Source: Pisaster brevispinus
Taxonomy: Eukaryota; Echinodermata; Asteroidea; Forcipulatida; Asteriidae
Assembly (NCBI GenBank): GCA_023634235.1
Contig: JAMKCF010000041.1
Coordinates: forward strand, 620,001 to 684,000
Direction: 5' to 3'
Length of the DNA: 64,000 nucleotides
Made by a program: the position numbers and the translations under genes. Below, in pieces: positions 1 through 9,863 of the stretch (positions are counted from its first letter, which is position 1; each line of letters begins with the position of its first letter). Below the pieces are notes generated by a model. The model was not told where the DNA came from and made no database searches. It saw only the letters and a program-made list of their open reading frames with translations.

Positions 1-452
1 AAGGTATTGTTCATTGTGTATGTAGCTCACTGACTCAAATTAGTTTACACTTCCTGGGGTCTGTGTTTAGAAAAGGGTGCCATTACCGTTGGTATCAAAT
101 ATCATCGACCCTAATTACATGTAGAAGCAAGCTGGCACCCACAACCAACAGCGCAATACCTTTGTCACTGTGTCATAAGAAGGCGGCAGACTGTCTAGGC
201 TGTCTTCTTCTCATCAGGGAGATCAGGGGCCTTCAATGATGGCAGGAGACAGAGGTCAACATTACCCATTCAGATTTCAAACCTTGTCTGTCGTTGTCTA
301 CAGTTTAACTACATGTATGGCCATCCGTATTGAAGGATAAGCTATCCATACCCAACAAATATGGAGCAATACATTTGTGTAAGCGCGGTATGGTGGGGAC
401 ATTTGTAGTGCGCCACTGAAAGACACTCCTGGCACATAGAATAAAAACTCTG

Positions 453-704
453 CTAATGAAGGCACTCAAAGCCTTGACTGAACAAGGGTGTTTTCAAGTT
501 AGTTTTGAAGCTGGAGAGAGTGTCTAGGTACATGTAGTCTGAGAGCAATCCAAAGAAATGGTCTGGCGTGTTGTTGGTTTTTTTTGTAAAGCATGAAAAG
601 TCTTCAGTTCTATTTATTGCCTCGCAATGCCACTTGAAAGCTTTCAGTTTTGTTCTTGAAACCAAAGGGGCATCTAGTATTGAGAACCTTTCTTGGAATT
701 TCAT
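453..704 (-). pseudogene. Possible non-LTR retrotransposon reverse-transcriptase tail
   Basis: A short open frame of 83 codons whose last third reads LDTLSSFKTNLKTPLFSQGF before the stop. This resembles the final residues of CR1/L2-type non-LTR reverse transcriptases, where a SLxxFKxxLKTxLF pattern precedes the end of ORF2. The upstream residues show no convincing match and no catalytic domain is present, so this would be only a 5'-truncated relic. The call rests on motif resemblance alone. Confidence 0.35.
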
Positions 705-1009
705 GAAGATTCATGAAGATTCACGAAGGCCTAATTGAATATAATACAAGTAAATCACAGAGCAAGTCTAAGAGTAAAAACAGTGGGCGAAGGTTTTAGT
801 TTAGTTATTTTGGGTTTGTTTATTTGTTGTGGTGGTTTTTTTTGCAACAGCCCTTCAACATTCTAGCAAAGCCTAAGTGTGTAATGTACTCAGGCCTGAT
901 GCATATATTACTTCATAGAGGCAATTGTCTCCTTGCCTTCCTGCCCTTGCAATGTTCCAATAGAAATTTACAATTTCCTCATTCTTCTCACTGTTTATCA
1001 TCGTGACAG

Positions 1010-1295
1010 CCAACTCCGTAAACTGCACGACACAACAGCACTTGCTTGCTTCTACCGTCTGTAAAAAAAAATGGTTGGTCAGGGTGCCTTTGGTCATAGC
1101 GGTCCCCACCTATGGAACAAACTCCCTCTAGAAGTCCGTCACTCTGACTCAATCATGAAATTCAAAAACTGTTGAAGACCGAACTGTTCAGAGCTCATTA
1201 ATTTGTTTATTGTTGATTGTTTTTTGTTCAGCGCCTTGATCTAGTGTCTAGGATGTGCGCTTTATAAAAACTCTGTATCATTATTATTATTAAAG
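1010..1295 (+). mobile_element. 3' end of a CR1/L2-like non-LTR retrotransposon with (ATT)n tail
   Basis: From 1086 the + strand reads FGHSGPHLWNKLPLEVRHSD, then SIMKFKN and a stop. One base shift later KLLKTELFRAH and a stop follow. The GPxLWNxLPxEVR...FKxxLKTxLF series is the conserved C-terminal tail of CR1/L2/Rex-type reverse transcriptases. After it come a short UTR and an ATT microsatellite at about 1277-1294, the usual 3' tail of such elements. The frameshift shows it is dead, and the catalytic domains are missing (5' truncation). Confidence 0.6.
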
Positions 1296-1412
1296 AGGTA
1301 CCCGTTGCAAAGGAGAAAACGCCTTGGTGCCCTTACCCTTGCAAAACAAAACAAAAAATCAGGCCTGATGTACATACTGCATGAAGAAGAAACGCATATG
1401 GGCAGTTCCACG

Positions 1413-1803
1413 GTGTCGGACGTACATTTCAGACACTTTAACTGAGTGTATTATTACAGTGCTATAGATAAAAGGATTTTTTATTCTGGATAGAGGTATA
1501 AGGTAGTCACTAAAGTTATTTAATTAAGAAATTATCCAGCCACATCTTTTAATGTAGAAGCCACTCGCCCAAAACACCATGGTGTCGGACGTACTCAGAG
1601 AAATGCCTTTTTTTGTAAACCGTTATTTGTATTTCAAACTCTGTGATGTGTTTGAACTTTGATGCAACTTTTTCTTATTTTTTGATTCATTAGACCTCTG
1701 TCAATACACTTAATCATAAAACATTTGTTTTTTAAATTTCAAATTTAAGAAACGGCCTTTAATATATGGGTGTCGGACGTACATTTCACAGTGTCGGACG
1801 TAC
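1413..1803 (+). repeat. Left subterminal cluster of GTGTCGGACGTAC
   Basis: Four exact copies of GTGTCGGACGTAC begin at 1413, 1582, 1770 and 1791, all in the same orientation. The first abuts the 15-bp terminal inverted repeat. Three of the four are followed by a stretch resembling ATTTCA or its variants. Confidence 0.8.
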
Positions 1804-2420
1804 CTGTACGAAATTGCATTAAAAAGTAGGTAACAATCAGTTCAAAATTGTACTTTTAGGGGGTTGGTGGCCTAGCATTCATATAAACAGGTCAAGAATA
1901 CTTAATAAGTTGGAAATGATCAAACACAAACTACATACTTTGTATGCTACAGTACATGTAGCAATTAAAGAAAATGTATTAAAATTAACGCAAGAATCTT
2001 GGACGTAAAAAGCCGTAAACTTTTACAATACTTGTGTTTCACAGTGAATTGTCCCCTATTTCCAGCAAGAATTGGAGGCTCAAGCTTTTGAAGAACATCT
2101 TTTCTGGCACAAAATATGTGATCTTCACATTTTGGCTATTTCCAGTGACTCGGACTTGCGCATGACAATGACATTCACTTTAACATCCACACTAAGTGTG
2201 TGACCAAAATATCGTACTGCTACCCAGCCACCAATATGCAACTCCATTTTTGTCCCTAAAGTTTATGTGACAAGTTCTGTCTGACTGAGTCAGAGAGTCA
2301 TTGAAGTCAGCATCTTCCTCTTCCTCTAGAACTCTCACCTCTGAATACTGTGTTGAATCTGATGCAGGCCTATCACTTAAAGTGACTTACTAGAAGAAGA
2401 GCTTTCCCTTAGTTTTCACA

Positions 2421-2735
2421 CTAGTAGTTTATGAGTGTTGGGTACTGGAAAAGTTTTGTTAGCAGTGGGTTTCCCAGCATTGTTTTATGCTGTTCAATTA
2501 CAGTTTTTGGTATGAAGTGGATGCAAACATTTGGGTTTCTGTCTACAGCTACTTGGAAGAATGACATTGGTGTCACAGCCTGAGCCTTCCCACTTTGCAC
2601 ATACATTGTAACGCCAAACAAAGCCTTTGACAGTTCCCCCAAATCTGTCCACAACACCCTTTCCATGCTGCCATGGGAAGTTGTAAAGAAGGGCCGCACC
2701 CATCTGAGCTCTATATCAAATTGCTCTTCCCACAT
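2421..2735 (-). pseudogene. Frameshifted relic of a transposon-associated protein (SHGKG motif)
   Basis: One frame reads FDIELRWVRPFFTTSHG and later SFFQVAVDRNPNVCIHFIPK. The middle section continues in a second frame as HGKGVVDRFGGTVKGFVWR. The composite pattern FFxTSHGKGxxDxxGGTVKxxVW, followed further on by a VxxNPxxxIxFI segment, is one I associate with uncharacterised proteins repeated many times in invertebrate genomes, hence probably transposon-borne. A small duplication around CATGGCAGCATGG appears to have caused the first frameshift. No function is assigned. The relic lies inside the terminal-inverted-repeat element and may be what is left of its own gene. Confidence 0.4.
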
Positions 2736-2980
2736 GCCAGTTGGAGAAAAGAATTATCTGTGCAAATGACTGAAACGAGGCAGAAAACTGTTTGGCTGTT
2801 TTCCAAGTAGAGTTGGGCTTAGCCCACCTTTTTAGAGCTACAACAGCCTAACAATGTAGGATAGTCACCATTACAGCCCACCCTTTATACATGTCTTAAA
2901 CGCCAAGTTTTTAAAGTATGAGCAAGTCATATCACTTTGATTGCAAATATCGCCCTCTTATAAACATTGCATATTGCTCC

Positions 2981-3031
2981 TACATGTACATACATGTACA
3001 TGTACATACATGTACATGTACATACATGTAC
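2981..3031. repeat. TACATG-type simple repeat
   Basis: About 50 bases of alternating TACATG/TACATACATG units. The stretch is self-complementary, because TACATGTA is a palindrome. Confidence 0.9.
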
Positions 3032-3215
3032 TTCACCTTATTCCTAACATTTGTGGAATTACTATGATAACAATTAGTTTGTCCGGATATGTTTTTTGAA
3101 AAGGACGAATAAAAAACTCTTGTAAAATATGCATTCAAATAAGTGGCAACTGGGTGCTGCCATCTTGGTTAAGTCACAATGCCTGTTGATCTTGAGAAGT
3201 CTGGGCACCAGACTT

Positions 3216-4325
3216 TAAGAGCCACTGCCTGTAAGAATGTACCAAGTGGTGATTCATGGGTTCTCAGATCTTCTTCTAAAAAATCAGAGTGATGCACCTT
3301 CATACCAAACTAATATATCCAAAATTTTAGCTCGCTGACTCTTTCGGTTTGGGCGTAATAAATTATCAAAGTTTTAGCAAAAAAAACCTTGTGAAACGAC
3401 AAGCACATTCCCGGAAAACGCAAAAATGTGCGCCAAGCTTGTCCCAAAAATTTTTTAACATTTTTTAAAACCTCCTTTGGTCGCATAACACAAGTAAAAA
3501 AAAAAATTTGGGATCTCGTTGGCGCGTCATGTTATGCGGACCTGAACCTTTGACGAACAGCGCCCTCGTACTGTTTTCAAGGCCTCATAACTCGATGCGC
3601 CTTTAAGATCCCAGGAAATAAACAAGTTTACATGAAAGAACTTGCAGCCCTAAAACAAATTTAAGCACAAAGTGGATGGGATCTCGTTGGCGCAGAGCGA
3701 TAATAGAGGTCAAAGGTCAAATTTTACCAATTTCTTGCGTTTCCGCACCTCCGTAACTTTGCGCGCCAACATCAAAAAACTTGTAAAATGACAACCAGGT
3801 GTAGAAACAGTTTTCCTCTATGAACAAATAAAACAAGAATCTTGGGATCTCTACAATTTTCATGTTAAAATATTTTTTGAAACTTCTCTAAGCATTTGTA
3901 TTTCACACATATTAGCCTAGAATTAGCTTCGAATGGCACAACATGCACTTTTCTCATTCTTGTAAATACTTGCGCCAACAAGATCCCATCAATTTTTTCT
4001 TGTATTTGGTTTAGTTTAGTGTTCCTAAACAGATTTCAATTGGAAAATAATTGGGATCATGTTGGCGCACAAATATAACAAAGGTCAAAGGTCGTACCAA
4101 ACTACAAATTTTTACAATTTCGGGCGATTTTGCGTCATCACGATATATACGGGCCAATATGGTCCCAATAAATTGTCTGCATTTTATGATTATATAGGTT
4201 CTCAGCAACACATAACAAACAAAAACTGTATGGGATTTGTATGGCGCTAACAAATATTAAAGGTCAAAGGTCACAACAGCAATGATGATGTTGCTTCGTG
4301 CAAATCATGCAATAGAACTCTGTCA
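3216..4325 (+). repeat. Left arm of a 3.6-kb imperfect palindrome
   Basis: This 1.1-kb arm is matched in reverse complement by 5674-6795. Over most of its length paired positions sum to 9999. Arms differ by scattered substitutions and a few indels. The arm is built from sub-modules that repeat the 16-mer GGGATCTCGTTGGCGC or close variants (3510, 3678, inverted at 3972, 4053), alternating with AGGTCAAAGGTC motifs. Short open frames inside it occur in both arms and are not genes. The structure is that of a foldback element nested in the 1399-7956 element. Confidence 0.9.
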
Positions 4326-4697
4326 GACATTTCAATCAATGATTTCACAAACCTTTATCTCTTTATAAGTTCTGAGGCTATCAAGACTCGGAGTTGGTGG
4401 CAAACAAAAGCACATGCATTATATTTTTTTAGAGAAACTGTCAACAAAATAACAATATTTAAAAACAAATAAAAAAGACAATTACTGCAGGTTTCTTTCA
4501 GCTATTTCCTGAAGGGGTACAAAGTACCTGAATTGTCCATGGATGTTAACAGTAATATGGTAACAATAATAACATTAAAAATGTTATATAACATTAAGTT
4601 GATGAGTTGAAACTTCACACTTTCAGTTCATGACTTTATGGACTTGCATAGTACACACAATGTAGACCCAGTATAATATGCATGTGTTTTGTAACTG

Positions 4698-5492
4698 GGT
4701 CATTCCATGTCAAATCAACCAATGGGGTTGCAGGTCACTTCTCAGATTTGGCTGAAATTCATTTCTAATGTTCATCTATGTGTATAATGAGCATGCAAAA
4801 AAGAAAATTCCAACTCCAAGTCGTTCCAAAATTAAGGCCCCTTAAAGTGGGCGTGGCAACCCCCTTTCAGTGAACGCGATTTGCGACAATGAATATTTTG
4901 CGTTTTGTAATGTGCTTAAACGCGCCTTAAAAAAAGATACAAAGCTATAAATTGGTACCTAGGGTGACTGTCACCCAAATAGCTCAAATCTGACCTCAAA
5001 ACAAGAGCATCACATCCCCTTTTCTCTCTACAGGATGCTGAAAACACTAATTTCATCTGCCGAAAAAAATTAATTTCCATATTCAGACCCCCTCATATTC
5101 ACAATTGATAGTTTGAAAAGCTTGATATTGCTATTGTATTATATCTAGGCACATGTGGCTATCCTCAAACAAGGATAGAGCCCTTATTCATTTAATAAAA
5201 TGTTTGCAAGGCTCCAAAGTTGGTTCTTGACCGAAAATATTAAAAAAAACACCGACATTCTTGGTGACCTTTGACCTTGGCAACAGTTACCCACCAACAT
5301 TAAACTTAGACCAATTGTAGATACAAGTCCAATCTATATCTGGACTAAATTTCGTTTTGGAGACTCATCTCCTTCATGGTTAGGCAACATTTTGAAATTG
5401 GGGTATTTTGCCCATTTTCGGTTGCCACAGCAATGCATAAGGATATGCCTGTACATCATGTACACACTGTGTAATACACGTGTACATTGTCT
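4698..5492. other. Spacer between palindrome arms, no gene
   Basis: Unique-looking AT-rich DNA starting with GGGTCATTCCATGTCAAATC. I vaguely recognise that as a recurrent start of repeats in marine animals, but no matching inverted end was found here. No open frame of note. It contains one of the DR1 sites (5265-5277). Confidence 0.4.
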
Positions 5493-5647
5493 CAAAGTGT
5501 TGTTATATGACAACCACTTTTGTTATAAAATAATGATTTAATCTGATCTTACAAAATTGTGTCTTAAAGATGGGCTACACAATAACGTCAGATTAAATCA
5601 TTATTTTATAACAATAGTGGTTTAATTGTCATTTTTACAACACTTTG
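5493..5647. repeat. Small hairpin inside the palindrome spacer
   Basis: The left half, starting CAAAGTGTTGTTATATGACA, pairs with the right half ending in AACACTTTG. The core TTATAAAATAATGATTTAAT is matched exactly in inverted form. Weaker pairing extends outward to the two GTGTACA-type motifs near 5479 and 5663. This is probably an independent MITE. Confidence 0.75.
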
Positions 5648-5673
5648 GGATCAATAGTGTACACGTACGCGTA

Positions 5674-6795
5674 TGACAGAGTTCTATTGCATGATTTGCA
5701 CGAAGCAACATCATCATTGCTGTTGTGACCTTTGACCTGTGATATTTGTTAGCGCCATACAAATCCCATACAGTTTTTGTTTGTTATGTGTTGCTGAGAA
5801 CCTATATAATCATAAAATGCAGACAATTTAATGGGACCATATTGGCACGTATATATCGTGATGACGCAAAATCGCCCGAAATTGTAAAAATTTGTTGTTG
5901 GGTACGACCTTTGACCTTTGTTATATTTGTGCGCCAACATGATCCCAATTATTTTCCAATTGAAATCTGTTTAGGAACACTAAACTAAACCAAATACAAG
6001 AAAAAATTGATGGGATCTTGTTGGCGCAAGTATTTACAAGAATGAGAAAAGTGCATGTTGTGCCATTCGAAGCTAATTCTAGGCTAATATGTGTGAAATA
6101 CAAATGCTTAGAGAAGTTTCAAAAAATATTTTAACATGAAAATTGTAGAGATCCCAAGATTCTTGTTTTATTTGTTCATAGAGGGAAACTGTTTCTACAC
6201 CTGGTTGTCATTTTAAAAGTTTTTTGATGTTGGCGCGCAAGGTTACGGAGGTGCGGAAACGCAAGAAATTGGTAAAATTTGACCTTTGACCTCTATTATC
6301 TCTCTGCGCCAACGAGATCCCATCCACTTTGTGCTTAAATTTGTTTTAGGGCTGCAAGTTCTTTCATGTAAACTTGTTTATTTCCTGGGATCTTAAAGGC
6401 GCATCGAGTTATGAGGCCTTGAAAACAGCACGAGGGCGCTGTTCGTCAAAGGTTCAGGTCCGCATAACATGACGCGCCAACGAGATCCCAAATTTTTTTT
6501 TTTACTTGTGTTTTACACCCAACTGGAGGTTTAAAAAAATGTTTACATTTTTTTGGGACAAGCTTGGCGCACATTTTTGCGTTTTCTATGAATGTACTTG
6601 TCGTTTCACGAGGGTTTTTTGGCTGAAACTTTGAACATTTATTACTCCAAAACCGAAAGAGTCTGTAAGCTAAAATTTTGGATATATTAGTTTGGTATGA
6701 AGGTGTATCACTCTGATTTTTTAGAAGAAGATCTGAGAACCCATGAATCACACCCCCCCCTAATTTGGTACATTCTTACAGGCAGTGACTCTTAA
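5674..6795 (-). repeat. Right arm of the 3.6-kb imperfect palindrome
   Basis: Reverse complement of 3216-4325 with scattered substitutions. It has an extra run of eight C near 6754 and carries mirror copies of the DR1 and GGGATC...TTGGCGC modules. It ends at the ACATTCTTACAGGCAGTG segment that matches the outer edge of the left arm. Confidence 0.9.
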
Positions 6796-7389
6796 GTAAA
6801 ATCAGAACTGCGCAAATCATATGCACAGGGTGACTATTTTGCACAAGGTGCATACGCAGGGGCATGCATGCTGCGTTCATGCACACACAACAAGAAAGTG
6901 GGCGACGTCAGCACGATGCGTATTTGTGATTTTTCTGTCATCCAAGCGGCAAGATATTCACGATACAAAGGTGGCATTGCCCAGTCGCCACGTATTTGAG
7001 CATACAATTTTTACTAGGGTACATACATGTACGTCACACTGTTATATAAAGGAATTAATCACTTGGTAAGCCCCATCATACAGTGTAGTAATTCCCCAAA
7101 TGTAAGGAATAAGGTGAAATATGTACATGTAGGAGAAATAGGCCTATGTGATAAGAGGGCAATATTTGCAATCAAAGTGGTACGACTTGCTTGTACTTTG
7201 AAAACTTAGCGTTTTAGACATATACTATATAGAGAGTTGTCTGTAATGATGACTATGATAGACCAATGTTAGAAGAGAGCCATAACAGCACAAGGTGAGC
7301 TAGGTTTGACTATCAAGTGTGGCTGTCTCTTTGAGTGTTGTTTGAATACAGTGAAGCGATTAGCAATACTTTCCAAATATGTTTTGGAG

Positions 7390-7593
7390 GTGTCGGACGT
7401 TCAGGTGTCAGACGTACGAAAAAAATGTACGTCCGACACCAAGATTTTGTGCAGCTAAGAAGATTTTTTAAAGACATAATTCCATGTATGGATAGAGGGT
7501 ATCAATTGTACTTTGCAAAGTAAATTTGACCATTTTCTGCCCAAGGTTGAAATAGGGAGATTAAAAAATCCACCATTTTGGTGTCGGACGTAC
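7390..7593. repeat. Right subterminal cluster of GTGTCGGACGTAC
   Basis: Copies at 7390 (one mismatch), 7405 (one mismatch), 7427-7439 (inverted, exact) and 7581-7593 (exact). The 7405 and 7427 copies face each other around a short A run and can form a hairpin. Confidence 0.75.
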
Positions 7594-8367
7594 ATTGAAA
7601 AAGTAAGTTTCCTAATATAGTGAATATCATAATTTTTTGAAAGAAAAATTACAAATTTTTTCCATCATTGTGTAGTAACTATAGCACACTTCAAACAGTG
7701 ACAAAACCAAAAGAAACTCTATTCATTCAGGATAAAAACTTTGATAAATTTTCCGAAACATTATTTTTGACCCAATTTCGCTATTTTTAAAGTATTTTTT
7801 CAGTTGAAAATAACAGTTAAGCTGCTGAATATTTTTAGTAAAAAATTATATTTCAATAAAATTAATAAAATAAGCTTTAAAATGATGTATCATTTGTCAC
7901 ATTTATGCCATTTTGAAATTTTGGCATTGAGGTTTACATTTCCGTGGAACTGCCCATATATTATATATAAAAGATATTTTATGCTAGCCAAAACCGGGTA
8001 GAACCGGGCAGAACTGGGTAAACAAAACGGACCGCCCAAGCTTAATGAATACATATGTACATGTATGTGAAAAACATGACTGGCTATTTTGACTATTACA
8101 AACAGCTGTCAATGACATTGGGAAGACCGTGCCATCAAGTTCAAGCCAGTGAGCAGGGAGGGTCAGTCATATGGGCTGGCTGCAATATGTGTAGCCCCTG
8201 CACTCTACATGTCATTAATACCTATAAATAGACAGTCCAGTGAAGGTTAACACTAACGGTTTGGCGAGGTATGATATTAGTTATGGCATGGACATGCAGC
8301 ACAGCTGCCAACATTTGCACTTGCGATCAGGGTTACAATGTACAACAGTCAGGGCGATCAACATAAT

Positions 8368-8600
8368 AGGGACAAAGTTTTCATAATCAGAGAGATTTTC
8401 AGATTTGTGCATCAGAACATGGACAGATTGGTTTATTTTATATCTTGCCCATCAGGGAGGTTTTGCACAACACTCAGGGACATATTAAGAATTGTAATTC
8501 CAACATATAGGGGAACAGTTTTAATAATCAGGGAGATTTTCAAGTTTGTTTATCAGACCATGGAAAGACTGAGTTTATTTTGGGGGAACTTTCTGCAGAA
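8368..8600 (+). repeat. Degenerate direct repeat, period about 142 bp
   Basis: A segment around 8368-8440 with ATAATCAGAGAGATTTTCA and CATCAGAACATGGA recurs at about 8510-8583 as ATAATCAGGGAGATTTTCA and TATCAGACCATGGA. No gene is supported here. Confidence 0.5.
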
Positions 8601-8698
8601 TCAGGGCGAGTTGGCAGATCTGGATCAGCTTCCTTCCTTGTGTTTGGTATTATTACATTACTTTCTCTCTCCATTTAGTCAATACAATGCAAGGTAAA

Positions 8699-8791
8699 GT
8701 GTGTCCTAAAGATATAATTCTCAGTCAACAATTCCAAACAGAAGTTTCATCTAGTACAAGTCCAGTTTCATTCTCCTTCAGTTAGGATCGA
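8699..8791 (+). repeat. 93-bp direct repeat, copy 1
   Basis: Nearly identical to 9493-9584 and in the same orientation, from GTGTGTCCTAAAGATATAAT to AGGATCGA. The two copies are 794 bp apart. No coding frame spans them, so they may be remnants of terminal direct repeats or two copies of a short element. Confidence 0.8.
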
Positions 8792-9492
8792 TCTCACGAT
8801 GCCCTATTATTTTAATAAAGTGGGATTGTACAGTATGGCATGCCAATTTTTATTGCAAAAAAATTAAGCTCACAATGATTTTTCCTCATTTATGTTTGTA
8901 GAGGACACATTGCGGCCGTTGTGACAGGAGATTCTCCCCCCCCCCAACATTCTGCCCACCCCCTCCCCCATACAGCGAATTGTGTAGAATGTTTGTCCAT
9001 TACATTGTAGTGCCCTGTTTTGATTCAAATTTTTCCAGTCCCTGTTAATTTACCATATGGGGGACACTCACAAAATCCCATACGACACTGGAACCAGCTA
9101 TTAAACTTTTGGTAAACACTATTAAATCGGTTTCAGTAGAGCTCCCTCTTTGGCGAGTCACGGGTAGCCGATGATAAAGTTGTAACTGCCTTTAAATGAC
9201 AACCATTGCAGCGTTGCGCATTGCAAAGCTTTCCAATGTACCTCAGAAGCTACACGCTGGTTTCTAAAGCTACATTTGTACTTCCTAATATTTTTTCTTC
9301 GTCCCAAGAAATATGAATACTTTTCTTTTATTCATAGAAATTTATTTTGACATTTAAAAAGACAAGTTGCCTTGGATTGGCGATTTGGGCTATAAAAAGA
9401 AATTGAACTTACAAAATGAATTTAAATGAAAAATGGTTAGAAAGAGTATTTATAAGAGTATTTTTAGCACAATTTTTTATAATAATCAAAAT

Positions 9493-9584
9493 GTGTGTCC
9501 TAAAGATATAATTCTCAGTCAACAATTCCAAACAGAAGTTTCATCTAGTACAATTCCAGTTTCATTCTCCTTCAGTAGGATCGA
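9493..9584 (+). repeat. 93-bp direct repeat, copy 2
   Basis: Second copy of the 8699-8791 repeat with a few differences. It is followed directly by a TA-rich TATTTATACT simple repeat (about 9588-9648). A separate inverted pair (GGATTGGCGATTTGGGCTAT at about 9374, and its near complement at 9837-9862) brackets this copy. Confidence 0.8.
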
Positions 9585-9587
9585 GTA

Positions 9588-9648
9588 TTTATACTTATAT
9601 TTATACCGAATATACTTATATTTATACTTATATTTATATACTTTATAA
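9588..9648. repeat. TATACTTATATT simple repeat
   Basis: About 60 bases of alternating TATTTATAC/TTATA units. Open frames across it are low-complexity (YKYKYKY or YLYLYLY) and not genes. Confidence 0.9.
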
Positions 9649-9863
9649 GTAGAATATAATGATCCACAAAAATATGCATCGAAACTGTGTGGTTTTCTTT
9701 TTACTTTGTGAACTAACACAGTCCGCAATTTATACGTAGTTTGATTCTACAATATGGCATACCATGTCACACACAAAAAGGGAAACCACACAATTTTGAG
9801 GCGTATTCATTTAAATTAATTTCATGACAAACGCTTTTTATAGCCCAAATCACCCAATCCAGG

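Larger units (their letters stand above)
3707..6292. promoter_or_regulatory. Seven DR1 nuclear-receptor-like sites (AGGTCA-A-AGGTCA)
   Basis: Direct repeats of AGGTCA spaced by one A occur at 3707-3719, 4082-4094 (last base G), 4261-4273, and inverted at 5265-5277, 5726-5738, 5905-5917 (one mismatch) and 6280-6292. Five are perfect DR1 elements, the known binding site of RXR, HNF4 and COUP-TF type nuclear receptors. Six are mirror pairs in the palindrome arms and one lies independently in the spacer. Binding is inference; only the sequence match is seen. Confidence 0.5.
1399..7956. mobile_element. 6.6-kb DNA-transposon-like element with 15-bp terminal inverted repeats
   Basis: The left end (1399) and the inverted right end (7956) share TGGGCAGTTCCACGG exactly, and each is flanked by TA (1397-1398 and 7957-7958), as expected for a TA target duplication. 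Near the ends lie eight copies of the 13-mer GTGTCGGACGTAC or one-base variants: 1413, 1582, 1770 and 1791 on the left, and 7390, 7405, 7427 (inverted) and 7581 on the right. Such subterminal repeats are typical transposase-binding sites. The interior holds a broken coding relic on the minus strand (2421-2735) and a nested 3.6-kb palindrome. No intact transposase is present, so the element is non-autonomous or dead. The superfamily is not identified. Confidence 0.5.

Noticed and set aside
3896..6103. Paired identical short proteins in the palindrome (60-80 residues)
   Set aside because: They are the two arms of an inverted repeat read on opposite strands. They have no domain, and overlapping frames are equally open.
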